Positions 36,179 to 45,699 of a stretch of DNA of 64,000 nt are shown here, piece after piece. The stretch spans positions 558,001 to 622,000 of the forward strand of contig NZ_SZYH01000001.1 in assembly GCF_005298175.1 (NCBI RefSeq), written 5' to 3'. The DNA comes from Marinobacter panjinensis (lineage in GTDB: Bacteria > Pseudomonadota > Gammaproteobacteria > Pseudomonadales > Oleiphilaceae). A program made the position numbers and the translations under genes. The notes under the pieces are model-generated. The model worked only from the letters and a program-made list of their open reading frames with translations, made no database searches and had not been told where the DNA came from. How positions within the stretch are numbered: position 1 is the stretch's first letter; each line of letters opens with the position of its first letter.

Positions 36179-36640
36179 TTAGTGAGCGTGACCGTGCTCT
36201 TGCTCTTCGTCGGTTGCTTCGCGCGCTTCAACCACTTCCACGTCAAAGTGCAGGGTCTGACCTGCCAACGGGTGGTTTGCGTCGATAGTGACAGTTTCGT
36301 CGCCTACTTCCACAACACGAACTACCTGGGGGCCGCCCGGAGTCTGTGCCTGGAACTGCATGCCCGGCTCGATGGTGTCCACACCTTCAAACGCAGAACG
36401 CGGAACCGGCTGAACCAGTTCTTCGTTGACTTCGCCGTAGCCTTCTCCGGGCTCGACAGATACTTTCACCTGATCGCCAGCGTTCTTTTCATTCAGCGCA
36501 TTTTCCAATCCGCCGATAATGTTCTGAGCACCTTCCACATAGGACAGAGGCTCGCGACCTTCTACACGGGAGGAATCCAGTTCTTCTCCCTGGTCGTTGG
36601 TGAGCGTGTAGTGGATGGTGACAACACGAGGTTGGGCCAT
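36179..36640 (-). CDS. FKBP-type peptidyl-prolyl isomerase (SlyD-like)
   Basis: 153 residues: a split FKBP fold (HYTLTNDQGEELDSS, EGYGEVNEELVQPVPRSAFEG) with an inserted-flap domain, and a short C-terminal tail EEQEHGHAH with three His, a reduced form of the SlyD metal-binding tail. It catalyses prolyl isomerisation and acts as a chaperone in the cytoplasm. It is a single-gene unit with its own terminator. Confidence 0.9.
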   Translation of the reverse strand: MAQPRVVTIHYTLTNDQGEELDSSRVEGREPLSYVEGAQNIIGGLENALNEKNAGDQVKVSVEPGEGYGEVNEELVQPVPRSAFEGVDTIEPGMQFQAQTPGGPQVVRVVEVGDETVTIDANHPLAGQTLHFDVEVVEAREATDEEQEHGHAH

Positions 36641-36843
36641 GTGATCTCCTTGCGTGTCGCAATGACTGTTTGATTTAAATTTGGGTAATCGAAAGTAATC
36701 TTGAACAGCCAGACTGCACAGAGGGACTTACGACCACCGGGCCTCGTTAGAGAGCCAGGCTCGGTAACAAGTTCGAAAGCACAGTTTAACAAGTGTCGTA
36801 CTGCGTTTTCTACCGTCAGTTATTTGGGACGGTGCCCCATAAT

Positions 36844-37413
36844 TCAACCGTTGGCGGCAATTTTATAGAAATTTCCGCTACTCCAGACACCTATGGCGGT
36901 TTCGCCATCAATGGCTTCTTCGGTCACCAGGTCCGCCATGTCGTAATAAGCGGTGGTGACAAGCCGCGCTTCAATGCCATGGCGCAGTTTAACCACTGGC
37001 CGCGGCTCGTCGGTACCTTCGTAGGTTCCGACGTGAAGCGGATGCGCCTCTCCAATCTCTATGGTTTCGCCGGTATTGGTGGTCACAGATAGCACCTGCT
37101 CCCTGCCCTGGCCGCTGGCATGAAGAGAGTGCGCAAGAAGCGGAGCGTCTTCGACGGTAATCCGCCACTTTTCCACCGGCGTGACCAGGTAATAGTGCCC
37201 ATCGTCTTCGCGCCGCAGAATGGTGGAAAATAACCGTACGATCGCCTCACGGCCAATGGGCTTGCCCTGGTAGAGCCACTGGCCGTCACGAGCGATGACA
37301 ATATCAATAGCTCCGGACAGCTCCGGATTCCACTTGTCGAGAGGCGGCAGTCCCTTACTCGAGGCTTGCGCATTCTCGACCTGTTCGGCAATTGTTTCGG
37401 GCTTCTGGGTCAT
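36844..37413 (-). CDS. DUF1285 domain protein
   Basis: 189 residues with PPLDKWNPE, the DUF1285 segment DIVIARDGQWLYQGKPIGREAIVRLFSTILRREDDG, and YYLVTPVEKWRI. The family consists of small soluble proteins of unknown function common in Proteobacteria. The next gene upstream on the same strand is sixA, 25 bases away. Confidence 0.85.
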   Translation of the reverse strand: MTQKPETIAEQVENAQASSKGLPPLDKWNPELSGAIDIVIARDGQWLYQGKPIGREAIVRLFSTILRREDDGHYYLVTPVEKWRITVEDAPLLAHSLHASGQGREQVLSVTTNTGETIEIGEAHPLHVGTYEGTDEPRPVVKLRHGIEARLVTTAYYDMADLVTEEAIDGETAIGVWSSGNFYKIAANG

Positions 37414-37438
37414 AAGGACGATTCCTCAGTAAATCCGG

Positions 37439-37888
37439 TCATGGCAGAAACTGGGCCCTGAGGTCCGCGCACCCTGGCCCGGCCACAGGCATCTCGAGTA
37501 CGACAGCCTGGGCGGTCATGAACGGTATACCTTTGCGGTGACCATCCACCAACAGCGTTGAGAGGCTGCCGACAAAGGGCATATGAGAGACAATCATCAG
37601 CTGCGCCGGTGCCGCTTCAATAAGTTCATCCAGACAGCGCCCCGGGTCATCGTCCGGAGTAATATAGTCTTTTTCGGTCACCGCGCAATTGAGGATCTCC
37701 GAGGCGATTGCTGCCGTCTGGCGGGCTCGCACGAGCGGGCTGCACCAGATAAATTCTGGCCGCCAGGGTGACTCCGCGATCTGCGCTGCAACATCCGCCA
37801 CGCCGTGCCGGCCGAATTCCGTCAGCTCCCGCTCCCTGTCGAGGGTGTGCCAACCGGCTTCACCATGACGCATGATAATCAAGTGCAC
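37439..37888 (-). CDS. sixA: Phosphohistidine phosphatase SixA
   Basis: 149 residues of the histidine phosphatase family: the RHG motif (IIMRHGEAGW) holds the catalytic His, and SHMPFVGSLSTLL carries the second His. SixA removes phosphate from histidine-phosphorylated proteins. It lies between DUF1285 and gpsA, all on the minus strand with short gaps, so they may form one operon. Confidence 0.88.
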   Translation of the reverse strand: MHLIIMRHGEAGWHTLDRERELTEFGRHGVADVAAQIAESPWRPEFIWCSPLVRARQTAAIASEILNCAVTEKDYITPDDDPGRCLDELIEAAPAQLMIVSHMPFVGSLSTLLVDGHRKGIPFMTAQAVVLEMPVAGPGCADLRAQFLP

Positions 37889-37925
37889 TGCTTACCTCCG
37901 GATATGCCGAAGCGCTGTTGACTGA

Positions 37926-38993
37926 CTATTGACTGAGCGTGCGTGGCAGAATGAATTCCACGTCGGAGTTCTGGACCGACATCATCAGACTGTTGATGAC
38001 CGCACTGATGGATGCGCCATCATAGAGTATTTCATACAGGCCTCGTACCAGAGGCATATAGATACCGATGGCTTCGGACTTTTCCTTGACCAGTTTGAGG
38101 GTGTAAATGCCCTCGGCCACCTGGCCCAGCTCGGCCACGGCATCGTCGAGTGCCTTGCCCTTACCCACGGCATAGCCCACACGATAGTTACGGCTCTTCG
38201 GAGAGGTGCAGGTTACGATCAGGTCCCCGACGCCGGCCAGCCCCATAAAGGTCATCGGGTTTGCCCCGAGACTGACGGCAAAGCGGCTCATCTCCGCCAG
38301 CCCGCGGGTAATGAGCATGGCCTTGGCGTTTTCACCCAGATCCCGCGCCGAGGCGAGACCGGCCACGATGGCGTAGATATTCTTCAACGCCCCGGCCAGT
38401 TCCACGCCGTAGACATCAACGTTGGCGTACACCCTCAGATATTCACAGCCCAGCAGTTCCTGAACGGTGCGGCGAACCTCGGGATCCTTGGCAGCAATAA
38501 CGGTGGCGGTGAGATCCTGGCTGACAATCTCTCCGGCCAGGTTCGGGCCACTGAGAACACCGATCCGACAACGCGGGATCTCTTCGTGCAGAATCTCACT
38601 CATCAGTTTGAAACCGTGTTCCTCAATACCCTTGGTCAGGCTGACGACAATCTGGTCGTCATGGAACTCGGCACTGTTATCCCGGATGACGGCCCGGAAC
38701 GCCTTGCTGGGAATGGCGACGAATACAATTTCTGCCTTGCCTATTGCCTCCGGAAGACTGGTGGTCGGCTGGATATCGCCAGTCAGTTTGACGTCAGGCA
38801 TGTAACGGCTATTGATACCGGTATCGCGGATCTCATCGGCCTGGTCTGCATCACGCATCCAGAAGTGCACCGTATGGCCGTTTTCTCCAAGAACCTTGGC
38901 CATGGCGGTACCGAAACTTCCGCCGCCAAGGACTGCCACATCGTGACCTGTTGGAGCGGACTCCGGTGGCCGTGGGGCTTTATTATCAGGCAT
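37926..38993 (-). CDS. gpsA: NAD(P)-dependent glycerol-3-phosphate dehydrogenase
   Basis: 355 residues with the N-terminal NAD(P) motif VLGGGSFGTAMAKVLGENGH, VFVAIPSKAFR, SLTKGIEE and the Lys/substrate region ELAGALKNIYAIVAG and GLAGVGDLIVTC. It makes sn-glycerol 3-phosphate from dihydroxyacetone phosphate, the first step of phospholipid synthesis. An N-terminal extension of about 17 residues precedes the domain. Confidence 0.95.
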   Translation of the reverse strand: MPDNKAPRPPESAPTGHDVAVLGGGSFGTAMAKVLGENGHTVHFWMRDADQADEIRDTGINSRYMPDVKLTGDIQPTTSLPEAIGKAEIVFVAIPSKAFRAVIRDNSAEFHDDQIVVSLTKGIEEHGFKLMSEILHEEIPRCRIGVLSGPNLAGEIVSQDLTATVIAAKDPEVRRTVQELLGCEYLRVYANVDVYGVELAGALKNIYAIVAGLASARDLGENAKAMLITRGLAEMSRFAVSLGANPMTFMGLAGVGDLIVTCTSPKSRNYRVGYAVGKGKALDDAVAELGQVAEGIYTLKLVKEKSEAIGIYMPLVRGLYEILYDGASISAVINSLMMSVQNSDVEFILPRTLSQ

Positions 38994-39072
38994 AGTTGTT
39001 CCGTTGTTGCTTGCTTATCGTTGGCCCGGTTACGGCCGGCAGGAATGGACAACACTGTAACGATCGCCGGCT

Positions 39073-39579
39073 TTAACCAGGCTCTTCGCATTCCAGGGCA
39101 CGCACCAGGTTCTTGAATTCTTCCCGGTTGCGGCTGTTCAGGCCCATCAGCACCCGGTGCGCGTCCAGAACCTTGTCCCGGACGTCCTGCTCGCTGGCAC
39201 GCAATACGGGTATTTCTTCCAGCTCCTCAATTCGGGAAGCGGGCTCTCGGACAATAATAAATATCTTGTCGAAACCCATGGAAGTAATGATTCGGGTTAT
39301 ATCCGGGTTAGTGGAAATCATCGTTGGCAGGAAATTACTGCGTTTCTGGGCCGCCATGGCGATCTTGGCCAGCAGCCCAAGGGTGGTGCTGTCGATAATC
39401 TCGGTTTCCGTGAGATCGACAACCACCGTTTTGAACTCGGGGTCCTGGGTGATGGACTCAACCAGATGGTCCAGCGTCGAACATAGGTTCAGCCGGATTT
39501 CACCAATAAACTTCAGGACATAAATGCCCTGTTTTACAGCTTGCAGGATCTTGTAACCAGCCATTGAATCCACTGCCAC
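39073..39579 (-). CDS. rssC: STAS-domain anti-sigma factor antagonist (RssC-like)
   Basis: 168 residues: STAS domain (about 10-115) with phosphorylation-site region DSTTLGLLAKI (Ser/Thr) after VVDLTETEI, then a C-terminal extension of about 50 residues. It starts at GTG 39579, which shares one base with the stop of the phosphatase response regulator; translation is probably coupled. A Met at residue 6 is an alternative start. The pair resembles RssB/RssC of Pseudomonas aeruginosa, where the STAS protein is the phosphatase substrate. Confidence 0.82.
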   Translation of the reverse strand: MAVDSMAGYKILQAVKQGIYVLKFIGEIRLNLCSTLDHLVESITQDPEFKTVVVDLTETEIIDSTTLGLLAKIAMAAQKRSNFLPTMISTNPDITRIITSMGFDKIFIIVREPASRIEELEEIPVLRASEQDVRDKVLDAHRVLMGLNSRNREEFKNLVRALECEEPG

Positions 39580-40793
39580 TATTTCGACGTTGGGCTATCT
39601 CTATCCAGCTCCGGAACCATGTCCGTTACCGATACGATAGCAATATCGTCAGGTAACTCTGTGATCTCGTCGAGATTCAGAGCTTCGCTAAGCGAAGCAA
39701 TAGTGTGACTACCTCCCGAGACGAGTTCAAGTAATGTCTTTTCCTTTTCATCAAGGCTTTTGGCCTTGATCACTTCCAGTATACCGTCTGAAAACAGAAT
39801 CAGGTGAAACGGCTGTTCCAGCGGCACCTCGTAGACTTCCCACTCCGGGGCCTCAAACAGCCCTACCGGCAGGCCGCTACCCTCGAGAAACTCGGTGCGG
39901 CCGCCTTCCACCGACAGGATGGGCATGGGAAAATGTGCCCCCACCGAATACCGCAGGCGCCGGTCGGTGGTGGAAATAATTCCCACAAACACAGTCACGT
40001 GCTTGCCCAGCCCGGTATCCAGCAATTCTGAATTGATTCGCTCAAGGAACCGCTCAGGGTAGAGTATGTCGTCGCTGGAACCGCGCCGCAGGTTGCGCTG
40101 AAGCCGGTTTGTCAGGTTCTTCAGTAGCACGGTTACGAACGCTGAGCTGGCACCATGGCCGGACACGTCAGCAATGTAAACCAGCACCTTGTCTTCGGAT
40201 ATACGAAAATAGTCGAGAAAGTCGCCACTGAGAAACAATGACGGCTTGATCAGATGTTCGATAGAAAGGCCCGACAAGACTTGCTCGTTGTCGGGCAACA
40301 TACGCAGCTGAACCTTGCGCCCTGCCCGCTGGTCGGCCCGCAACTCGGCAATACCGTCCCGCAGGTCGCGGTTGGCTTCTTCCAGTTCCTGCCGATAAAG
40401 TTGGTTGAGTCGGTTTACCCGCACCCGATCAAACAGTTTACCGAGTACGTCGTCCAGGGCACCACGATCATCCGAACAGGGTTTAAGCACGATATCCGCT
40501 GCGCCTGCCCGCAGGGCGTTGACTATCTCGGGCGCATCTTCGGTGGAGTAACAGGCAACAATCGGCGTAAAGGTTTCAGCATCCTCCAGCCGGTTAGCCA
40601 GCTCCCCAATGGCCTCCGGTGACATATCGGCAAAAATAATGTCCGGAATATTGTCATTGAACAGGGCGCGAGCCGAGTTCAGATCGGCATAGCCGGTTAC
40701 ATAGAAACCTCTGGCCTCAAGGTACCGACCCAGTTCCGAACGGGCATGCTCATCCGAATCAATTATAAGAATGCGCTCAGTGCGCGCTGTCAT
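39579..40793 (-). CDS. rssB: Response regulator with PP2C/SpoIIE phosphatase domain (RssB-like)
   Basis: 404 residues. The receiver domain (about 1-125) has its acceptor Asp in IIFADMSP and Lys in VLKPCSD. A coiled-coil linker (about 130-165) leads to a PP2C phosphatase domain with metal-binding Asp in SLFLSGDFLDYF, VYIADVSGHGASSAF and ELPDDIAIVSV. It probably dephosphorylates the STAS protein encoded next and so controls an anti-sigma partner or RpoS-type stress response. Confidence 0.88.
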   Translation of the reverse strand: MTARTERILIIDSDEHARSELGRYLEARGFYVTGYADLNSARALFNDNIPDIIFADMSPEAIGELANRLEDAETFTPIVACYSTEDAPEIVNALRAGAADIVLKPCSDDRGALDDVLGKLFDRVRVNRLNQLYRQELEEANRDLRDGIAELRADQRAGRKVQLRMLPDNEQVLSGLSIEHLIKPSLFLSGDFLDYFRISEDKVLVYIADVSGHGASSAFVTVLLKNLTNRLQRNLRRGSSDDILYPERFLERINSELLDTGLGKHVTVFVGIISTTDRRLRYSVGAHFPMPILSVEGGRTEFLEGSGLPVGLFEAPEWEVYEVPLEQPFHLILFSDGILEVIKAKSLDEKEKTLLELVSGGSHTIASLSEALNLDEITELPDDIAIVSVTDMVPELDRDSPTSK

Positions 40794-40907
40794 GGTTATT
40801 GCCCTAAACTACCATTGGTAAACGGGAAATCGGCTTTCTGATATCTATTCTGGCATGCCCCTGTGATATAACAAGACATGTTTGATGTTTTTGGGAGGTT
40901 GTAATCT

Positions 40908-42374
40908 ATGAGAAGTGCCGTAAATGATCTGCTCGGGGCCTATGACAAGCTGATCATGGACCCGGTTCATGGCGGCATTCCGCTATACCGGCATGAAATA
41001 AAGGTTATCGACCACCCCCTGTTTCAGCGTCTGCGCAATATCTGTCAGAACGACATACTGAGCCTGGTTTTCCCTGGCGCAACACACTCCCGCTTCCTGC
41101 ACAGCATCGGTGTCATGCACGTGGGCACCCGTATGTTCCGCTCCATGATCGATGCCTATCTGCGGGAACGGCAGCTGAGCGACCAGACAGACCTCAGTCT
41201 GAGCCAGCTGGACGCCATCGACTACCTGGCCAAAACCATCCGCCTGGGCTGCCTGTTGCACGATAGTGGCCATTCAAGCTTTTCCCATCAGTTCACCCAG
41301 GCCCGGCGGATTCATGACCTGATGTCGCGCCCGGACCGTTTTGATGACCTCTGGGAAGGTGTTGATTACTCGCTATACCACTCTGAACGGCCGGTGGAGC
41401 TTGAACACGAACATTACTCCGTGCGCGTCGCTCATGATGTGCTCAGCTCCATCGATCTCGACTCAGCGGGGCTGGACGCCAGAGACGTGATCGGAATCAT
41501 GGAAACCACGGATGTCAGCCCCAGTGACGCCTTCTGCAGGCACGCGCGTACCTTCTGGAACTTTATTGCCGGCGAGGATGCCGAATCCGGTGTGCTCAGC
41601 GAGGCGGATACGCCGCGACTGGTGATGGACTTGCTGTCGTCCATCGTGTCGGGCGAGATCGACGCAGACCGGGCGGATTACATGCTCCGGGACGGTTTCC
41701 ACTCTTCGGTGACCATTGGCGGTTTCAATCTGGATCACCTGCTCAGCAACCTGCGCTTTGGCTGGGATGTGCGCGAACCCTGGCTCGGCCTTGCCATCAC
41801 CCAGAAAGGCCTGGGCGCCCTGGAAGACTTTGTCTACAGCCGCCACCAGATGTACCGAAAGGTTTACGCCCACAAAACCGCGCTTGGCTTCGACTGGCTG
41901 CTGCGGGAAGCCATTAACGAGGTGCTGGAAGACCCGGAGATTTTTGACTGGGTGGACACCTGCCTAAGTAACATGCGGTATTTTGCGGAGCTGACTGACA
42001 GTTTCTTCTGGGAGGCGTTTCGTAAGGTGGCGCGGAAGAAGCCTTCGAGCTATTCACGATGCATTGTGGATCGCATTAAGCTGAACCACCTTGATACCCG
42101 CGAAGACCTATCGCCCCAGGGTATCAGCGATCACAGCAACTGGCTGTCTCGCGAACTGAACCTGCATCAGGAACAGGTGGTGACCTGTTCCATGCGCGCC
42201 CGGTTCTCCAATATCCAGGACAATTTCAATGGTATCAAAGTGCTGGTAAGGGACCCGATCAATCGAACCCGCTCCCTGAAAAAGATTACCGATGTCAGCG
42301 CGTTCTTCAGCAAGTTCAGTGACGGCACCATCAGCCACTTTTATGTGCGGCCAGATGTACTCGACGATCGCTGA
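40908..42374 (+). CDS. HD-domain phosphohydrolase (SAMHD1/dGTPase-like)
   Basis: 488 residues. Metal-binding HD residues: His in THSRFLHSIGVMHVG, His-Asp in CLLHDSGHSSFSH and Asp in EIDADRADYMLRDG. The PVHGGIPLYRHEIKVIDHPLFQRL N-terminus matches the family that includes SAMHD1-like and YdhJ-like dNTP triphosphohydrolases. The likely reaction is dNTP or other nucleotide hydrolysis, but the substrate is not proven by motif. GGGAGG precedes the ATG. Confidence 0.85.
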   Translation: MRSAVNDLLGAYDKLIMDPVHGGIPLYRHEIKVIDHPLFQRLRNICQNDILSLVFPGATHSRFLHSIGVMHVGTRMFRSMIDAYLRERQLSDQTDLSLSQLDAIDYLAKTIRLGCLLHDSGHSSFSHQFTQARRIHDLMSRPDRFDDLWEGVDYSLYHSERPVELEHEHYSVRVAHDVLSSIDLDSAGLDARDVIGIMETTDVSPSDAFCRHARTFWNFIAGEDAESGVLSEADTPRLVMDLLSSIVSGEIDADRADYMLRDGFHSSVTIGGFNLDHLLSNLRFGWDVREPWLGLAITQKGLGALEDFVYSRHQMYRKVYAHKTALGFDWLLREAINEVLEDPEIFDWVDTCLSNMRYFAELTDSFFWEAFRKVARKKPSSYSRCIVDRIKLNHLDTREDLSPQGISDHSNWLSRELNLHQEQVVTCSMRARFSNIQDNFNGIKVLVRDPINRTRSLKKITDVSAFFSKFSDGTISHFYVRPDVLDDR

Positions 42375-42392
42375 GCACCGGCACCAGCCCAC

Positions 42393-43388
42393 TCAGAGGG
42401 AAAGTATTTCCTCTGCCAGCCCCTGGGCGCTCTCGAACGCCCCTTCCACACGGCCACCACTGAGCCAGTCGCCGGCCAGGCCAATGCAGTGATCATCGAA
42501 CCACCGAAAACCGGGCTGGTCCGGAGATGACGATTTTGCATAGAGCCAGCGATGGGACACCACCTCATCAGGTTGAAGGTTGCAGCCGGTAACCCGCTGA
42601 AATGCCGCAACCATGTCTTCAGCCACCTCTTCCGGGGCCGAATCCTGATGAAAGCGGGACCATTCCGGGTTGGCGTGCAGAACCCACCACTGGCCCTTAT
42701 CTTCCCGGCCCGGCTTGCTGGAATTATTGGCGACCCAGCAAAGCACCTCATCCTGGCAGCGCATCCCCTCGTAGGGCTGCTCCAGCGGCTCCGGAAAATG
42801 CACTGCAGTTGCCCAGCACGGCTGAATGTGGCGGACCGGTTCATCCAGACCGCCAGCAAGCGCCTGCAAGCCGCTGTTACTGAACAGCTCCTGTGCCTGC
42901 GCCGGCGGCGCAGTTACGATAACCCCGTCAAAGGGGCCGTGAGACTCACCGTCAGTGTCCCGGAGAGTCCATTCCCGGCCACTACGATCCAGGCGTTCAA
43001 CACGAGTTTCGGCTCGCACATCCACTGTTGAGGCCAGGCCCCGCGTAATAGCGGTCATTCGGGGAATCCCGACGTATCGGGTCTCATCCGGAAAGGACTC
43101 CCATCCGCCATCAGGATTCTGATAGCCGAACCGCCCCGGCCAGGTCCCGAATCGGTCCTCACCGGCGTAGTGGGCCAGAAACCCCGTGAACGCCGGGTTT
43201 CGCGCTGTAAAGTACTGGGCACCGATATCGGCAGAACCTCCGGGAACACGCTTTGAGGCCATCCGCCCGCCCGGGCCGCGGCTTTTTTCAAAGACCATGA
43301 CGTCAACATTTTTTTCCCTGAGCAAAAGTGCGGCAGTCAGGCCGGCCAGCCCTGAACCAACTATGGCTATCCGGCGTATAACAGGCAT
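42393..43388 (-). CDS. FAD-dependent NAD(P)H oxidoreductase (renalase-like)
   Basis: 331 residues from the Met at 43388; seven more residues are possible. The FAD motif is IAIVGSGLAGLTAALLL, followed by the second FAD contact EKSRGPGGRMASKRV. Near the C-terminus the typical CIGLAGDWLSGGRVEGAF closes the FAD site. This is the renalase/amine-oxidase-like group found next to lipid-modification genes in many Gammaproteobacteria. It is divergent from the lipid operon. Confidence 0.85.
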   Translation of the reverse strand: MPVIRRIAIVGSGLAGLTAALLLREKNVDVMVFEKSRGPGGRMASKRVPGGSADIGAQYFTARNPAFTGFLAHYAGEDRFGTWPGRFGYQNPDGGWESFPDETRYVGIPRMTAITRGLASTVDVRAETRVERLDRSGREWTLRDTDGESHGPFDGVIVTAPPAQAQELFSNSGLQALAGGLDEPVRHIQPCWATAVHFPEPLEQPYEGMRCQDEVLCWVANNSSKPGREDKGQWWVLHANPEWSRFHQDSAPEEVAEDMVAAFQRVTGCNLQPDEVVSHRWLYAKSSSPDQPGFRWFDDHCIGLAGDWLSGGRVEGAFESAQGLAEEILSL

Positions 43389-43481
43389 CTGATCGGTTTG
43401 GTTAAACATCGTTTATCGTGCATCCAGATCCGGTTGAAGAAACGTAACAGAGTAAACCACGAACTAAAGGGCAATCAGGGT

Positions 43482-44438
43482 ATGACCCGAGTGCATAACT
43501 GGCTGACAAACATTCTGAGATGGTTCGACTCCACTGCGGGTTCGGATCACCTCGACACAAGCTCTCGCGCTTTCAATTTTCTCAGGGTAGTGCCCTTTAT
43601 AGCACTTCATCTTGCCTGTTTGCTGGTCATTTTTACCGGCACCAGTACCTTTGCCGTGGTCTTTGCAGCTGCATTCTTTGCTGTGCGTATGTTTGCCATT
43701 ACCGGCTTCTACCATCGCTACTTCGCCCATAAAACGTTCAAGACCAGCCGCATGGCGCAATTCCTGTTCGGGGCCCTCGGTGCCAGTGCAGCCCAACGCG
43801 GACCATTGTGGTGGGCCGCCCACCACAGGCACCATCATCAGCACTCCGATGGTGAAATGGATCTGCACTCCCCCCACCAGGGCGGATTCTGGTGGTCCCA
43901 TGTTGGTTGGTTTACCTGCGACGCGGGTTTTGCCATGAATGAGCGCCGGGTAAAGGACTGGATGAAGTTTCCGGAGTTGCGGTTCCTGAATCGGTTTGAC
44001 TCGCTGGTGCCCGCAGCGGCCGCTATTGCCATCTATGCGCTGGGCGAAGGTCTGGCAGCCCGGGCCCCGGAGCTGGGCACAAATGGGTTGCAACTGCTGG
44101 TGTGGGGATTCTTCATTTCCACGGTAGTGCTCTTCCATGCCACCGTGTCCATCAATTCCCTGTCCCATGTGTGGGGCAAACGTCGCTTTGACACCGGCGA
44201 CGACAGCAGAAACAACGTCTGGCTGGCCCTGATTACCATGGGCGAAGGCTGGCACAACAATCACCATCGCTGGCCGCAATCCGTGCGCCAGGGATTCCGG
44301 TGGTATGAGGTGGATATGACCTGGTACGGACTTTGGCTATTAGCGCGCCTGGGCATCATCTGGGACCTGAACCCGATTCCAGAGCACATTCAGGAAGAAA
44401 CCCGCCAACTGGATGCCATGAGGAGGAAAAGATCATGA
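43482..44438 (+). CDS. Acyl-CoA / phospholipid fatty acid desaturase
   Basis: 318 residues from the ATG at 43482; an earlier start at 43398 would overlap the divergent gene. Three His boxes of a delta-9-type desaturase are present: HRYFAHKTF, HRHHHQHSD and HNNHHRWPQS. At least four membrane helices are expected. It inserts a double bond in an acyl chain. Its TGA overlaps the next ATG (ATGA). It is the first gene of an operon whose other members act on fatty acids. Confidence 0.92.
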   Translation: MTRVHNWLTNILRWFDSTAGSDHLDTSSRAFNFLRVVPFIALHLACLLVIFTGTSTFAVVFAAAFFAVRMFAITGFYHRYFAHKTFKTSRMAQFLFGALGASAAQRGPLWWAAHHRHHHQHSDGEMDLHSPHQGGFWWSHVGWFTCDAGFAMNERRVKDWMKFPELRFLNRFDSLVPAAAAIAIYALGEGLAARAPELGTNGLQLLVWGFFISTVVLFHATVSINSLSHVWGKRRFDTGDDSRNNVWLALITMGEGWHNNHHRWPQSVRQGFRWYEVDMTWYGLWLLARLGIIWDLNPIPEHIQEETRQLDAMRRKRS

Positions 44439-44902
44439 GTACCGCCTCAATCATTGATATGGGTAACAGGAATTCGTCGGTGCACGAAACCCTTGGTCGC
44501 TTCAGGCAACTCTTTAACAATCTCTGCGCTGGCAATATGGCCGAGCTGGGCAGCGTGTACAGCGACAATGTTCGCTTTACGGATCCCTTTACCACGGTTC
44601 GGGGCATTGATGAGCTCACAGAATATTTCACCGGCGCCTACGCCAACGTCATCTCTTGCGGCTTCGATTTCGGCGACCCTGTGATCAACGGTGAAGACGT
44701 GTGCATCCCCTGGGTGATGCATTTGCAGCACAAGCGCATTCTTAAAGGTAAGGCTGTGAAAGTAGACGGCATCAGCCAACTGGTGATCCGCGAGGGGCGT
44801 GTCCTCTCTCATCGTGACTACTTTGACGCGGGCCAACTGCTCTACGAGAACCTCCCGATCATGGGCGGCATTATTCGCTGGATAAGGAATCAGGCAGGAT
44901 GA
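44435..44902 (+). CDS. SnoaL/NTF2-like protein
   Basis: 155 residues from the ATG overlapping the desaturase stop. NTF2-like fold features: FRQLFNNL, VYSDNVRFTDPFTTVRGIDEL, VIREGRVLSHRDYFD. SnoaL-like proteins bind small hydrophobic molecules or act as isomerases. The protein is held in the operon by overlapping stops and starts on both sides, so its role is probably with the lipid enzymes. Confidence 0.8.
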   Translation: MSTASIIDMGNRNSSVHETLGRFRQLFNNLCAGNMAELGSVYSDNVRFTDPFTTVRGIDELTEYFTGAYANVISCGFDFGDPVINGEDVCIPWVMHLQHKRILKGKAVKVDGISQLVIREGRVLSHRDYFDAGQLLYENLPIMGGIIRWIRNQAG

Positions 44903-45699
44903 GTCAACGGCTTGATTCACCATCCAGTATCTGGATCACCGGGGCCAGTTCCGGTATCGGAGAGGCGGTTACCAGGGAACTTGTCCAACAGGGCCATAGA
45001 TTGATCATCACCGGTCGCAGGCAGGAAGCACTTGACCAACTGTGCGCCCTGGCACCGGAAAGGATGAAGTCCGCTATGGCTGACACCACGGACCGGGAAG
45101 CGCTTCAGTCAATCAGCGCTGACCTGGAATCGTTCGGCAGCCTGGACATGGCCATTCTGAATGCTGGCACCTGTGAGTACCTGGAAATTGCGGAATACGA
45201 CAGCAGCATCATCGACCACAACGTGACCACCAATGTGGTTGGTACCGCCCGCTGCCTGGATATCGCCCTGCCCGCACTTCGGCGCACGGTGCAGCAGGGG
45301 CGTCCGGCCACCCTGGTGATTGTCAGTTCCTCGGCCTGGTGGTTTCCGTTCGGGCGGGCGGAAGGTTACGGCGCCTCCAAGGCGGCACTGACGTATTTTG
45401 CCCACGCCTTGCGGGCGGACCTGGCCTCCGAAGGCATCGATGTTGTGGTGGTTTCCCCGGGCTTTGTCAAAACGCCCCTGACCGATCGCAATGATTTTCC
45501 CATGCCCTTCCTGGTATCTGCGGAAGATGCAGCAACACGGATTGTAAACGGGCTGCGCAAGGGAAAAACGGAGATCGCATTTCCCAAACGTTTTACATGG
45601 ACATTGAAGCTCCTCGGAGCCCTGCCCCAGGGCCTGATTGACCGAATGGCAGCCAGCATGAGCCGGCAAAGCAGGAAAGAACAGGAATCCAATGAATGA
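44899..45699 (+). CDS. Short-chain dehydrogenase/reductase
   Basis: 266 residues: NAD(P) motif ITGASSGIGEAV, then AILNAGTCE, catalytic Ser in VIVSSSAWW and Tyr-x-x-x-Lys in GYGASKAALTYF. It starts with ATG overlapping the previous TGA. A classical SDR likely acting on a lipid carbonyl in the same operon. Confidence 0.9.
   Translation: MSQRLDSPSSIWITGASSGIGEAVTRELVQQGHRLIITGRRQEALDQLCALAPERMKSAMADTTDREALQSISADLESFGSLDMAILNAGTCEYLEIAEYDSSIIDHNVTTNVVGTARCLDIALPALRRTVQQGRPATLVIVSSSAWWFPFGRAEGYGASKAALTYFAHALRADLASEGIDVVVVSPGFVKTPLTDRNDFPMPFLVSAEDAATRIVNGLRKGKTEIAFPKRFTWTLKLLGALPQGLIDRMAASMSRQSRKEQESNE

Noticed and set aside
43389..43481. A ChrR-sigma E type promoter before the lipid operon
   Set aside because: A TGATC element is present at 43390, but the spacing to any -10-like element is too short, so the evidence is not good enough to call.
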